From Aquimarina sp. Aq107 (GTDB lineage Bacteria; Bacteroidota; Bacteroidia; Flavobacteriales; Flavobacteriaceae): DNA of 64,000 bases. Shown here in pieces: positions 34,771-46,000 of the stretch. The translations under genes and the position numbers were made by a program. Numbering within the stretch: position 1 is the stretch's first letter; each line of letters starts with the position of its first letter. The stretch covers positions 5,380,501 through 5,444,500 of the forward strand of contig NZ_OX030782.1 in assembly GCF_943733665.1 (NCBI RefSeq). Reading direction: 5' to 3'. The notes under the pieces were generated by a model, which saw nothing but the letters and a program-made list of their open reading frames with translations, was not told the origin of the DNA and did not search any database.

Positions 34771-34872
34771 GTAACATAGGGGCATCTTAAAATTGTAACT
34801 TTTGTTTTCAAATATTTATTTGTGGTTATAATTCTGTCAATTGTTCTAGTATGACTAGGATGCCCCTGTTAC
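34771..34872 (+). repeat. structured region upstream of susC
   Basis: GTAACATAGGGGCATC (34771-34786) and GATGCCCCTGTTAC (34859-34872) pair over 14 bp with a two-base TA bulge in the left arm. The 72 bases enclosed include a small hairpin CTAGT-ATG-ACTAG (34846-34858) next to the right arm. As RNA this would be a long closing stem just 88 bases before the susC start. It could be a leader switch or a terminator/antiterminator. Confidence 0.5.
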
Positions 34873-34960
34873 TTAATTTTTTAAGAAAAATTCAGATTTT
34901 TAACGATAAAAGTAATAATAATTAACAACTAAATATTTAAATTTAATCAAACTCTAAATT

Positions 34961-37900
34961 ATGAAAAGTATGATACTTAAAAAACTCATGTTTCTTTTAG
35001 TATTTATCTCGGGGAATATGATGTTTGCACAGATCACAGTTACAGGGGTGACTTCGGATGCAAACGGACCCATACCTGGGGTAAATGTCCTCGTAAGGGG
35101 AACTACCAATGGAGCGATTTCTGATTTCGATGGAAACTTTACGTTAAACAATGTAGCAGAAGATGCTACCTTGATTTTTAGTTATGTTGGATTCCAAACG
35201 AAAGCGGTATCAGTTAATGGGAAAACTGTTATCAATGTTACCTTAACGGAAGATGCTGCAGAATTAGAAGCAGTTGTGGTAATTGGATATGGAACGCAAT
35301 CTATTAAAGATGCTACAGGTTCGGTTGCAGTGGTAAGTTCTGAGGATTTTAATCAAGGATCAATTGTCTCTCCTGAACAACTTATTCAAGGTAAAACTGC
35401 GGGGGTGCAGATTACGCAAGCAAGTGGAGAACCTGGAGCAGGTGTTGCTTTGAGGATTAGGGGGACAACTTCGGTTAGATCAAATAATAACCCTTTATTT
35501 GTAGTGGATGGGGTTCCATTAGCAGGAGATGATACTGCAGCTGGAGGTAGTGATTTGGGATTAGGAACAAGTTCTGCAAGAAACCCTTTGAATTTTATTA
35601 ATCCAAATGATATAGAGAGTGTAAGTATTCTTAAAGATGCTTCCGCTACAGCGATATATGGATCAAGAGGTGCTAATGGTGTTGTTATTATAACCACTAA
35701 GGCTGGTAGAGGAGCTCCAAAAGGAGTTTTTGAATACTCTTCTTCTTTTAGTATAGCAAAACCTGCTCAAGAATTTGATTTATTAAATAGAGAACAATAT
35801 TTGGCAGCTATAGATCAATTTGGAGGTAATGTTTCTGCTCAGGACTTTGGTGCTAATACAGATTGGCAAGATGAAATCACTAGACAAGCAGAGTCGATAA
35901 ACAATAGTTTATCATATTCTCATAATTACCAAAATGGAAATGTAAGAGCATCTTTTGGTTATGGTAAACAATTTGGTGTGGTAAAGAAAAGTTCTTTAGA
36001 AAGAATTACAGGTAGAATTAATGCTACTCACCGTTTCTTCAATAATAAATTGAAATTAAACTTACAAGGTACTTTATCCAGAGTAAATGATGAAGCTCCA
36101 CCAATTACTAATAATGCTGGTTTTCAGGGTGATTTATTAGGAGCAGCTTATTCCGCTAATCCGACATGGCCAGCTCAAACAGGTTTTGAACCAGGAGGAT
36201 CAAACATTAATCCTTTAGCACTGCTTAATTTTAGTCAAAATGAAACTAAAACAAATAGATATTTAGTTAATTTTTCTGCGGAGTATGCAATTACACCAGA
36301 ATTAAGTGCTAAGGTAAATTTAGGATATGATAATTCGGAGTCCACGGCTATAAATGTATTATCTGGTAACATAACTGGTTTCAATAATGGAGCTCCTGGA
36401 AATGGAAGAGGTACTCTTAATGATATTGATGTAGAGAATAGACTTTTAGAATTTACTGTAAACTATGAAAAGGAGTTTGGTAATTCTAAATTATCTGCAC
36501 TTGCAGGATTTTCTTATCAAGATTTTGGTAGAGAAGGTAGGATCGTTCAAGGTTTCGGATTTGGGACAACAGATTTAGATCAAATGGGTGATAGTTTAGA
36601 AGCTTCAGCTAATTTGATAGAAAGTTCAATTGAAGGATCTTTCCAGCAGTATGGTGTAGCTCCAAACGGATCTTTCGTAAATAGATTATTTCCTGATATA
36701 GTACAAGGAGAAGCTTTAAATGCACCTTCTACACCAGTTTCTTCAGTTTTAGGAGATACATTCGATTTTACAGATGAGTTACAGTCATATTTTGTTAGAG
36801 GTATTTATACAATTGCTGATAAATATATTTTAACAGCTACAGTAAGAGCAGATGGTTCATCAAGATTCGGACCTAATAATAGATATGGGTATTTTCCTTC
36901 CGGTGCATTTGCTTGGAAGTTAGACCAAGAAGATTTTATAGGAGAAGCTTTTTCTACCTTAAAATTGAGAGTTGGATACGGTATTACAGGTAATCAAGAT
37001 GGACTTGGATTTGGTAACTTTACAATTAGACGTAGGTTTAGTCCTGGAGGAATTGCTCAAGATGGTGTTATCAATGCTCCTGGAACGAGTCAAGTATCTT
37101 TTGTTAATGACGATTTGAAATGGGAAGAAACTAGCCAAGCTAATGTTGGTATTGATTTTGGATTCTTTGGAGATCGTTTAACTGGTACAGTAGATTTTTA
37201 TCATAAAGACACAAAGGATTTATTATTAAGTGCTGCAAACGCTCAGCCTACTCCGCAGCCATTCAGTTTTACCAATATTGATGGTAATGTGATTAATCAA
37301 GGGGTTGAATTTGCGATTAATTATGATATAATTCAACAAGATGAGTTAAACTGGAATTTTGGATTTAACATTGCATATAATAAGAACGAACTTCAGAATT
37401 TTGATGGGCAAATTCAATCAGGTCAGATTAGTGGACAAGGATTGACAGGAGCTTTTGCACAATTATTAGCTCAAGATCAACCACTTTTTTCTTATTATTT
37501 AAGAGAATTCGCAGGGTTTGATGCAAATGGTCAATCTATTTATCCTAATGGAGATGTTCAGGAGTTTGTAGGTAAAAGTGCCTTGCCAGATATTAATCTT
37601 GGTATCTCAACAAGTTTTGAATATAAAAATTGGGATGCATCAGTATTTTTTGCGGGTCAATATGGACACTACATTTATAATAATACAGCTAATGCATTTT
37701 TTACAGCGGGTAGTATAAATGGAGGAAGGAATGTTACAACAGATGTTTTAACAAATGGAGAATCGGCATCTAATGCTCCTGATGTATCTACACGATTCCT
37801 AGAAAAAGGAGATTTCTTAAGATTACAGTCAGCATCAATTGGATATAATTGGCCATTATCTGGAGAAGGAGTTTTTAAAAGTCTTCGACTTTTTGCGAAT

Positions 37901-38053
37901 GGACAAAATCTTTTCGTTATTACAGACTATAGTGGTTTAGATCCAGAAGTAAATGTGAGTGCTCCACTAAACGGTATACCTACAGCAGGTATTGATTACA
38001 CAGCCTTTCCAAGACCAAGAACCTATACATTTGGTATAAATGCAACGTTTTAA
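34961..38053 (+). CDS. susC: SusC/RagA-type TonB-linked outer-membrane transporter
   Basis: 1,030 residues. Signal peptide (to about 24, ending GNMMFAQ). A carboxypeptidase-regulatory-like domain follows (about 26-100, VTGVTSDANGPIPGVNVLVRG, given in part), then the SusC motif VVVIGYGTQSIKDATGSV and the plug domain to about 245 with VVSSEDFNQGSIVSPEQLIQG, LRIRGTTSVRSNNNPLFVVD and SILKDASATAIYGSRGANG. The C-terminal beta-barrel ends in INATF. SusC forms the TonB-driven pore and SusD the lid over imported glycans. Together with SusD it lies downstream of GH65 and GH13 genes, which points to alpha-glucosides as substrate. Confidence 0.96.
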   Translation: MKSMILKKLMFLLVFISGNMMFAQITVTGVTSDANGPIPGVNVLVRGTTNGAISDFDGNFTLNNVAEDATLIFSYVGFQTKAVSVNGKTVINVTLTEDAAELEAVVVIGYGTQSIKDATGSVAVVSSEDFNQGSIVSPEQLIQGKTAGVQITQASGEPGAGVALRIRGTTSVRSNNNPLFVVDGVPLAGDDTAAGGSDLGLGTSSARNPLNFINPNDIESVSILKDASATAIYGSRGANGVVIITTKAGRGAPKGVFEYSSSFSIAKPAQEFDLLNREQYLAAIDQFGGNVSAQDFGANTDWQDEITRQAESINNSLSYSHNYQNGNVRASFGYGKQFGVVKKSSLERITGRINATHRFFNNKLKLNLQGTLSRVNDEAPPITNNAGFQGDLLGAAYSANPTWPAQTGFEPGGSNINPLALLNFSQNETKTNRYLVNFSAEYAITPELSAKVNLGYDNSESTAINVLSGNITGFNNGAPGNGRGTLNDIDVENRLLEFTVNYEKEFGNSKLSALAGFSYQDFGREGRIVQGFGFGTTDLDQMGDSLEASANLIESSIEGSFQQYGVAPNGSFVNRLFPDIVQGEALNAPSTPVSSVLGDTFDFTDELQSYFVRGIYTIADKYILTATVRADGSSRFGPNNRYGYFPSGAFAWKLDQEDFIGEAFSTLKLRVGYGITGNQDGLGFGNFTIRRRFSPGGIAQDGVINAPGTSQVSFVNDDLKWEETSQANVGIDFGFFGDRLTGTVDFYHKDTKDLLLSAANAQPTPQPFSFTNIDGNVINQGVEFAINYDIIQQDELNWNFGFNIAYNKNELQNFDGQIQSGQISGQGLTGAFAQLLAQDQPLFSYYLREFAGFDANGQSIYPNGDVQEFVGKSALPDINLGISTSFEYKNWDASVFFAGQYGHYIYNNTANAFFTAGSINGGRNVTTDVLTNGESASNAPDVSTRFLEKGDFLRLQSASIGYNWPLSGEGVFKSLRLFANGQNLFVITDYSGLDPEVNVSAPLNGIPTAGIDYTAFPRPRTYTFGINATF

Positions 38054-38065
38054 AAAATTAAGATT

Positions 38066-39604
38066 ATGAAAGAAAAGAAATTTAAATTTGGATTATCGGC
38101 ATTAATGTCAATAATGCTATTGGTCTCCTGTACAGATTTGGAGATAGAGCCTACTGATTCGGTAATTGAAAACTTAACTGGAGAATTTTCTGGAGTTGGA
38201 GATGTGGATGCAGCAGTTACGAATGTTTATAATTCATTATATGGACAGATTGGGAATCAAGCTGATTTATATGCTTTAAATGAAGTTACTTCGGATGAGT
38301 TGTTAATCCCTACCAGAGGAACTGACTGGGGTGATAATGGATTATGGAGAAACTTACATGAGCATACTTGGAGCGCAATTCATCCTTTTGTGTTAAACAA
38401 CTGGAATAACATGAATACGAATGTTTTTAATACTACAGAAATTATAGATCCGCGAAGTGGTGCAGATGCTTCGCAATTAGCACAAGCTAAGTTTTTAAGA
38501 GCATTTAGTATGTTTTGGATTATGGATATGTATGGTCAAGTTCCTTTTAGAGAGCCAGACGAAGGTCCGGAAATTGATCCTAGAGTATTTACAAGAGCTG
38601 AGGCTTTAGATTTTGTAGTTACAGATTTAAACGAAGCAATTCCTGATTTACCAGTTGTAGGCCCTAGTGCTTCTACTAATAGAGCTTCTAGAGCTGCAGG
38701 TAATTATTTGTTAGCTAAAGTACTTTTAAATAAGCATATTTATAATGGTTCAGGTACTCCTGATGCTACAGATATGACTGCTGTGGTAAATGCTGTAGAC
38801 GCTATTGCTGGAGATGGTTTTGGGTTAGTAGCCGGTTATTTCGATATTTTTAAACAAGATGTCGATAATGAAACTATTTGGTTTGCAGAAACAGGTGTAG
38901 GAAATAGAATGTGGAATGGTCTACATTATAATCAAAATGCTCCAGATAATGGTGGAGGAGGATGGAATGGTTTTTCTACTTTAGCAGAGTTTTACGATCT
39001 TTTTGAAGGAGATCCTAATACTAATGTTCCGGGTAGTGGACAAGAAGAAAGAAGAGGTTTTGTGCCTACGGACGGATCTAATTTAGGTATTGGTTTTGGT
39101 TTTTTAATAGGACAACAGTATGATGAAACTGGAGCAGCGTTAACAGATAGACCAGGACAACCTTTAATCTTTACTCGAGATTTCCCTGGTTTATTAGGGA
39201 ATGATGAAAGAAATGGAATTCGTACTATAAAATATCACCCAGAAAATGGTTCTTTTACAAATCATGAAATTGTATTTAGATATGCGGATGCGCATTTAAT
39301 GAAGGCAGAAGCGATTTTTAGAGGTGGTGCTTCTGGAGATGATGCATTAACGATGATTAACGAATTAAGAACAATTAGAAATACTTCCACTAGTTTAACC
39401 GCAGTAACTGAACAGGATATTCTAGATGAAAGAGGAAGAGAATTATATAAAGAATTCTGGAGACGTAATGACCAAATTCGTTTTGGTAAGTTTGCAGAGA
39501 CTTGGGGGCTAAAAAGTAATACTGAAGATTTTAGAGTGTTGTTCCCGATTCCTTCTGGAGCACTTATTTCGAATCCTAATTTAATACAAAACCCTGGTTA
39601 CTAA
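38066..39604 (+). CDS. susD: SusD/RagB-family glycan-binding lipoprotein
   Basis: 512 residues. Lipobox MLLVSCTDLE with Cys22. The N-terminal TPR-like helices include FLRAFSMFWIMDMYGQVPFRE and PRVFTRAEALDFVVTDLNEAI (first 20 shown); the C-terminal part has NHEIVFRYADAHLMKAEA, the standard SusD signature, and ends FPIPSGALISNPNLIQNPGY. It forms the hinged lid on SusC at the cell surface. Twelve bases separate it from susC. A strong hairpin 27 bases after its stop separates it from the FG-GAP genes. Confidence 0.95.
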   Translation: MKEKKFKFGLSALMSIMLLVSCTDLEIEPTDSVIENLTGEFSGVGDVDAAVTNVYNSLYGQIGNQADLYALNEVTSDELLIPTRGTDWGDNGLWRNLHEHTWSAIHPFVLNNWNNMNTNVFNTTEIIDPRSGADASQLAQAKFLRAFSMFWIMDMYGQVPFREPDEGPEIDPRVFTRAEALDFVVTDLNEAIPDLPVVGPSASTNRASRAAGNYLLAKVLLNKHIYNGSGTPDATDMTAVVNAVDAIAGDGFGLVAGYFDIFKQDVDNETIWFAETGVGNRMWNGLHYNQNAPDNGGGGWNGFSTLAEFYDLFEGDPNTNVPGSGQEERRGFVPTDGSNLGIGFGFLIGQQYDETGAALTDRPGQPLIFTRDFPGLLGNDERNGIRTIKYHPENGSFTNHEIVFRYADAHLMKAEAIFRGGASGDDALTMINELRTIRNTSTSLTAVTEQDILDERGRELYKEFWRRNDQIRFGKFAETWGLKSNTEDFRVLFPIPSGALISNPNLIQNPGY

Positions 39605-39630
39605 CATATTAAATTGCTAAGATTTGTTAG

Positions 39631-39663
39631 AGTAGAGCCCTTCAAAAATTGAAGGGCTCTACT
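39631..39663 (+). terminator. hairpin between susD and the FG-GAP operon
   Basis: Perfect 15-bp stem AGTAGAGCCCTTCAA (39631-39645) with its complement (39649-39663) around an AAA loop. It is strong enough to attenuate transcription from susCD into the next genes, but no T-run follows, so it may instead be a partial terminator or an mRNA-stabilising hairpin. Confidence 0.6.
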
Positions 39664-39693
39664 AATTAATATATTCAAATTTAGATATCACAA

Positions 39694-42600
39694 TTGTTCA
39701 ATTATTTAAAAAATATCTGTTGTAACTTACTACTAGTAATTGTATTAATTTCTTGTAAAAAGGATAGAGAGCGTCATTTTTTTGAGTTATTGTCAGAAAA
39801 AGAAACGAGTATTTCATTTAGAAATGATTTAAAAGATACTCCAGATCTTAATATTCTTACCTATCTCTATTATTATAATGGAGCAGGTTTGGCAGTTAAC
39901 GATTTTAATAATGATGGTTGGGAAGATATATATTTCGTGTCCAATCAGGATGAGAATCAATTGTATCTTAATCAAAAGAATTTTAAATTTAAAGAAGTTA
40001 CAACGGATCTACTAAAGGATACTAATGGTTGGTCTACTGGCGTGATAACTGTAGATATTAATAATGATGGATTACAAGATATATATGTATGTAAAGTTGG
40101 AGATTATAAAGGTTTAAAAGGGAAGAATAAATTGTTTGTAAACCAAGGACCAGATAGCGATGGTATCCCAGTTTTTGAAGAGCAAGCTTCGCTTTACAAT
40201 CTCGATATCTCTAGTTTTTCTACTCAGGCTAGTTTTTTTGATTATGATTTAGATGGAGATTTAGATATGTATTTGTTAAATCATTCCGTGTACCCTAATC
40301 GTAGTTATGGAAGAGGTTCTAAACGTAAACAAGTTGACTTTCTTTCTGGTGATAGGTTATACAGAAATGATGATGGAAAGTATTTTGATGTTTCCGCGGA
40401 GTCAGGAATTTTTCAAGGTGGTATAGGCTATGGATTAGGAATTGCTACAGATGATATCAATAATGATGGATATCCGGATATATATGTAGGTAACGATTTT
40501 TTTGAAAATGACTATTTATATATCAATCAAAGAAATGGAATTTTTAAAGAAGTAATTACTTCTAATTTTTCTAAGATTCAGCATACATCTCATTATTCTA
40601 TGGGTGTCGATATTGCAGACATAAATAATGATGGATGGACCGATATCCTATCTCTAGATATGTTGCCAGAGGATCTTAGTACGTATAAATCATCTGGAAC
40701 TGAATATGGTTTTACTATTTATAACCAATATCTTAAAAATGGTTATAAACCTCAGTATATGCAGAATGGATTACAACTAAACCGAGGAGGAGAAGGTTTT
40801 AGTGAAATTGCATTTTTTGCAGGGATAGCTGCTACAGAATGGAGTTGGGCGCCCTTAATTGCAGATTATGATAATGATGGGTTCAAAGATGTCTTTATCT
40901 CTAACGGAATTAAAGGAGCTACGAATGATATGGATTTTATAAGTTTTATCGCTAATGATAATATTCAGAAACGTATAGATAACGGCATGACCAAAGAAGA
41001 TTTGGCTTTAATTGATGAACTGCCAAATAAAAAAACTACCAATTATTTTTACCGTAATAATGGTGATTTAACTTTCGAAAATGTATCCAATCAATGGTCC
41101 AAAAATATCCCATCATATAGTAATGGAGCTGTGTATGCAGATTTAGACAATGATGGAGACTTAGATATTATTACTAATAACATTGATGGTAAAGCCTTTG
41201 TTTATAAAAATCGAGCAGATACCATTATGAATCATAATTACCTAAGATTAAAGTTAAAAGGTGTTGGGCAAAATTTAAATGCAATAGGAGCAAAAGCAAC
41301 AGTATTTTCTAAAAATGGATTGCAAACTTCTAGTGTTAACCCTTTTAAAGGCTACTTGTCTTCTGTTTCTCAAATTTTACATTTTGGTTTAGGGGATAAC
41401 AAAGTCTTAGATTCTATTAAGATAGCATGGCCTAATGGCGATAGTTCTGTATATACAAACGTAGAAATAAATAGTACAATATCTTTAACTCAAAATAGTA
41501 CAAATACCTCGCAGGTAATTGTTGAAGAAAAATCAGATATTCTTGGAGCAGAACCTAAACCGATTAAGTATAAACACCAAGATTATGAAACTAAAGATTT
41601 TAGTGTAGAACCTTTGGCTCCATATGCGGTATCTAATGAAGGTCCTCATATATCTGTTATGGATATAAATAAAGATGGATTAGATGACTTTTATACTCCT
41701 GGAGGGAGATTTAGATCTGGAACGATTTTTTTACAGGAAAAGTTAGGAACGTTTAAAAAAACAGAACAACCTGATTTAGATGTTTATAAAAAATATGAAG
41801 ATGTTGATCAACATTTTTTTGATGCAGATTCCGACGGTGATTTGGATCTAATCACAGTTTATGGGGGTAATGAAAATTATGCGGGATATGAGTCGAGTCC
41901 AGTTTTGTTTGTAAATAACAAAGGTGAATTTGAAGAGAATTCAAATGCTTTTCCGGACATTAAGATGAATGCCTCGGTTGTAATTACTTCTGATATAGAC
42001 AGTGATGGTGATGAAGATATTTTTATAGGTAGTAATAGTTTAACTGGATTCTACGGAAAATCATCTAAAAATTATCTTTTTCTAAATGATGGAAAAGGTA
42101 ATTTTATAGAAGTTACTTTAGATATGGCACCAGATTTATATACTATTGGATTAGTATATGATGCAAAATTTATTGATGCTAACAATGATGGTTATCAGGA
42201 CTTAATAGTAGCTGGTCATTATATGCCTATTACCATATTTATCAATGATGGAAAAGGAAATCTTCTTAAAAAGGATATCCATTCATTGAGTAAAACACAT
42301 GGTTTTTGGAATTGTATATCAATTAGTGACATAGATAAAGATGGAGATATAGATATTATTGCAGGAAATTGGGGGCAAAATAGCAGGCTAAAGGCTTCTG
42401 TAGAACAACCAATTCAGTTATATTTAAACGATTTTGATAATAATGGTAAAGTAGATCCAATAGTAACTTATTTCTATCAAGGAAGAGAAACTCCTATAGC
42501 TACTAAGGATGAATTGACTAAGCAAATACCAGAGCTTAACAAAAAGTTTTTGTCCTATAAAGCTTTTTCTGAAGCTGATTTTAAGGATTATTTTTCAAAA

Positions 42601-43005
42601 GATAAAATGGATCAAGCAGAAAAAAAACAAGTGTATATGCTTACTACGACATATTTTGAGAATAAAGGAGGTTTAGATTTTGTAGCACATGATTTGTCTT
42701 GGGAAACGCAAATTTCTTCAGTTCATGATATACTAATTCATGATATGAATGAGGATGAATATCCTGACATAATTCTCGGGGGAAACACTTATGAAATTAG
42801 TACCCAATTGGGTAGGTTAGATGGATCATACGGAACTATATTATTAAATAATAAAAAAGGAGGATTTGTTAGTTCAGAAGCTTTAGAATTGAATGTTAAG
42901 GGAGCGGTTAGATCTATTAAACCCATAAGAATAAAAGAAGAAGAATATTTATTGTTCGGAATAAATAATGATAGTATCCAGTTAGTCAAAAAGATAAAAG
43001 AGTAA
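39694..43005 (+). CDS. FG-GAP/VCBS-repeat lipoprotein with ASPIC/UnbV domain, copy 1
   Basis: 1,103 residues from TTG 39694; an in-frame stop at 39682 and a lipoprotein signal with Cys21 (IVLISCKKD) favour this unusual start. Many FG-GAP repeats carry Ca-binding loops DxNxDGxxD (NDFNNDGWEDIYF, DINNDGLQDIYV, DLDNDGDLDIIT). Residues about 530-600 form an ASPIC/UnbV domain (AIGAKATVFSKNG, LHFGLGDNKVLDSIKIAWPN). A surface-exposed beta-propeller protein is likely. Such giant repeat lipoproteins often follow SusC/D genes, but the role is unproven. The 1,108- and 1,088-residue genes that follow are paralogs. Confidence 0.85.
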   Translation: MFNYLKNICCNLLLVIVLISCKKDRERHFFELLSEKETSISFRNDLKDTPDLNILTYLYYYNGAGLAVNDFNNDGWEDIYFVSNQDENQLYLNQKNFKFKEVTTDLLKDTNGWSTGVITVDINNDGLQDIYVCKVGDYKGLKGKNKLFVNQGPDSDGIPVFEEQASLYNLDISSFSTQASFFDYDLDGDLDMYLLNHSVYPNRSYGRGSKRKQVDFLSGDRLYRNDDGKYFDVSAESGIFQGGIGYGLGIATDDINNDGYPDIYVGNDFFENDYLYINQRNGIFKEVITSNFSKIQHTSHYSMGVDIADINNDGWTDILSLDMLPEDLSTYKSSGTEYGFTIYNQYLKNGYKPQYMQNGLQLNRGGEGFSEIAFFAGIAATEWSWAPLIADYDNDGFKDVFISNGIKGATNDMDFISFIANDNIQKRIDNGMTKEDLALIDELPNKKTTNYFYRNNGDLTFENVSNQWSKNIPSYSNGAVYADLDNDGDLDIITNNIDGKAFVYKNRADTIMNHNYLRLKLKGVGQNLNAIGAKATVFSKNGLQTSSVNPFKGYLSSVSQILHFGLGDNKVLDSIKIAWPNGDSSVYTNVEINSTISLTQNSTNTSQVIVEEKSDILGAEPKPIKYKHQDYETKDFSVEPLAPYAVSNEGPHISVMDINKDGLDDFYTPGGRFRSGTIFLQEKLGTFKKTEQPDLDVYKKYEDVDQHFFDADSDGDLDLITVYGGNENYAGYESSPVLFVNNKGEFEENSNAFPDIKMNASVVITSDIDSDGDEDIFIGSNSLTGFYGKSSKNYLFLNDGKGNFIEVTLDMAPDLYTIGLVYDAKFIDANNDGYQDLIVAGHYMPITIFINDGKGNLLKKDIHSLSKTHGFWNCISISDIDKDGDIDIIAGNWGQNSRLKASVEQPIQLYLNDFDNNGKVDPIVTYFYQGRETPIATKDELTKQIPELNKKFLSYKAFSEADFKDYFSKDKMDQAEKKQVYMLTTTYFENKGGLDFVAHDLSWETQISSVHDILIHDMNEDEYPDIILGGNTYEISTQLGRLDGSYGTILLNNKKGGFVSSEALELNVKGAVRSIKPIRIKEEEYLLFGINNDSIQLVKKIKE

Positions 43006-43006
43006 T

Positions 43007-46000
43007 ATGAATAAATTTTTATATAGGAGTTTTATAATTCTTATCCTTTCATCTTGTGCGAAGGAAAAAATTGAGAAATTAGAGATAGAACAAGAGGATA
43101 CTTTATTTACTAAACTTACTCCCGAAGAGACAAAAATTGATTTTGTAAATCAAGTCGATAACGAAAAAGACTTCAATATTTTTACATATAGAAATTTTTA
43201 TAACGGAGGAGGAGTAGCGATTGGCGATATAAATAATGATGGTCTACCAGATGTATATCTAACTGCTAATAGAAAAGAGAATAAACTATATCTTAACAAA
43301 GGAAATTTGACATTCGAGGATGTTTCTGAATCTGCTGGTATAACCGGAAAAAATTCTTGGTCTACCGGTGTAGTTATGGTGGATATTAATGCAGATGGGT
43401 TGTTAGATATTTATGTATGTAATGCTGGAAATGTAGAAGGTGATGATCAAAAGAATGAACTTTTTATAAATAATGGTCCATCCCCAGATACGGGAATTAT
43501 AACATTTACTGAAAAAGCTGAAGAATATAATTTAGCTGATAGTGGTTTTACCACTCATGCGGCTTTTTTTGATTATGATATGGATGGCGACCTTGATGTA
43601 TATATACTTAACAATAGTTTTATACCAGTAAGTAGTTTGGGATACGTAAACAAGCGTAATCTTCGTGCAAAAGATTGGGATATTCCTGAGATTCTGAAAG
43701 GTGGAGGAGATAAGTTAATGAGAAATGATGATGGCGTGTTTACTGATGTAAGCGAGACAGCCGGAATATTTGGAAGTCTAATAGGTTTTGGATTGGGAGT
43801 AACAATAGGGGACGTTAATAAAGATTTACTTCCAGATATTTATGTGTCCAATGATTTTTATGAGCGAGATTATTTGTATATAAATCAGGGTGATGGAACA
43901 TTTAACGAGGAAATTAAGGATTGGGTAAAACACCTTAGTATTTCTTCTATGGGAGCAGATATGGCGGATATTAATAACGATGGGTATCCAGAAATTTTTG
44001 TAACAGATATGCTTCCAGAAGACGATCAACGATTAAAAGAGACTAGTTCTTTCGAAAGTTATGATGTGTATAAATTGAAGAAGAGTAGAGATTTCTACAA
44101 TCAATATATGCAAAATTCGCTTCAGCTCAATAATGGAGATAATACATTTTCTGAAATTGCTTTTTATAGCGGGGTAGCTAAAACAGATTGGAGTTGGGGA
44201 GCGTTACTTTTTGATATGGATAATGATGGGTATCGTGATATTTATGTTAGTAATGGGATATATCATGATCTAACAGATCAAGATTTCATGAACTTTTTTG
44301 CCAATGATATCATACAGAAGATGACGTTAACCGGTAAGAAAGAAGAAGTCGATTCGATTATTAATAAAATGCCATCTACTCCCATACCAAACTATGCTTT
44401 TAGAAATAAAGGAAATCTTAGTTTTTTGGATAAAACCAAAGACTGGGGTTTTGAGGAGCCAACGTTCTCTAACGGATCTGCTTATGGAGATCTAGATAAT
44501 GATGGTGATTTAGATCTAGTAGTAAACAACTTTAATATGCCTGTTTCTATTTATAAAAATAATAGCGAGAAGAAGCATAATAATTACCTGAAAGTTCAGG
44601 TTAAAGGAACGGATAAAAACACCTATGCGATAGGTAGTATTGTTGAGCTGTATGTTAAAGATGAGATAATTAGACAAGAGTTGATTCCTACTCGAGGTTT
44701 TCAATCATCTATTGAATATGTAATGACTATTGGGTTAGGGCAAAATGAAAAAATAGATTCCCTACGTGTTATTTATCCTGATGGAAAATCACAATTATTA
44801 AACGATGTTCAATTAAATAAACAGATTACATTAAACCATAAAAACGCAAATCAAAACTATCAATATATTTCCCAGAAAAGTATATCTTATTTTAAAGAAG
44901 TTTCACACGATCTACCAGCTCATAAAGAAGATTCATATGTAGATTTTGATTATGAAGGGTTAGTCTATAAAATGCAATCTAGAGAAGGACCAGCAATAGC
45001 TATTTCTGATGTAAATAATGATGGAAATGATGATGTGTATATAGGAGGAGCATATGGTCAAAAAGGAAAGTTGTATATGCAGAATGCTTCTGGTGAATTA
45101 AAAGCTACTTCGTTTGAAACTGAAGAGTTTTTCGAAGATGTAACCGCGGTTTTCGAGGATATTGATGGAGATAAGGATTTAGATTTGGTAATAGGTTCTG
45201 GTGGGAATTTTAAAGGAGCCAGAGCAGGTGTACGAAGTTATATTAATGATGGAAAAGGGAATTTTTCTAGAGGAAATATTATTAAACCAACAAATACTAA
45301 TATTTCTGTAATAACTGCTTATGATTATGATCAGGATGGAGATGTTGATATTTTTGCAGGAAGTCATAGTGTTATTGGTACCTATGGTGTTTCTCCTCAG
45401 AGTTATTTTCTGGAAAATGATGGTAATGGTAACTTTATAGATGTTACGGTAAGTAAAGCAATTGATATTAAAAACATTGGAATGATTACAGATGCTATCT
45501 GGAATGACATAAATTCTGATGGTAAAAAAGATCTTATTGTAGTAGGTGAGTGGATGTCTCCAAAGATGTTTATTAATGATGGAAAATCTTTAAATTTAAT
45601 TAAAACAAATTTAGATTCAATTTCTGGATGGTATAATACTTTAGAAGCAAGTGATTTGGATAATGATGGCGATACAGATCTAGTTTTAGGAAATCGAGGA
45701 TTGAATTCTATATATCAGTGTAGCACAGAATCTCCTTCTAAAATGTATATCAATGATTTTGATAATAATGGTACTGTAGAACAAATTATTACACAAACAA
45801 TTGACGGTAAAGATGTTCCAATACATCTAAAGAAAGAAATAACAGCCCAAATAAATATCTTAAAGAAACAGAATCTCAAATTTTCGGAATATGCAACCAA
45901 GGCGATCAATGAGTTGTTTTCTAAAGAAGTTTTAGACAATACAACTATTAAAACGGTAAATAACTTTGCAAGTATAGTTGCCTACAATATAGGTGATAAT

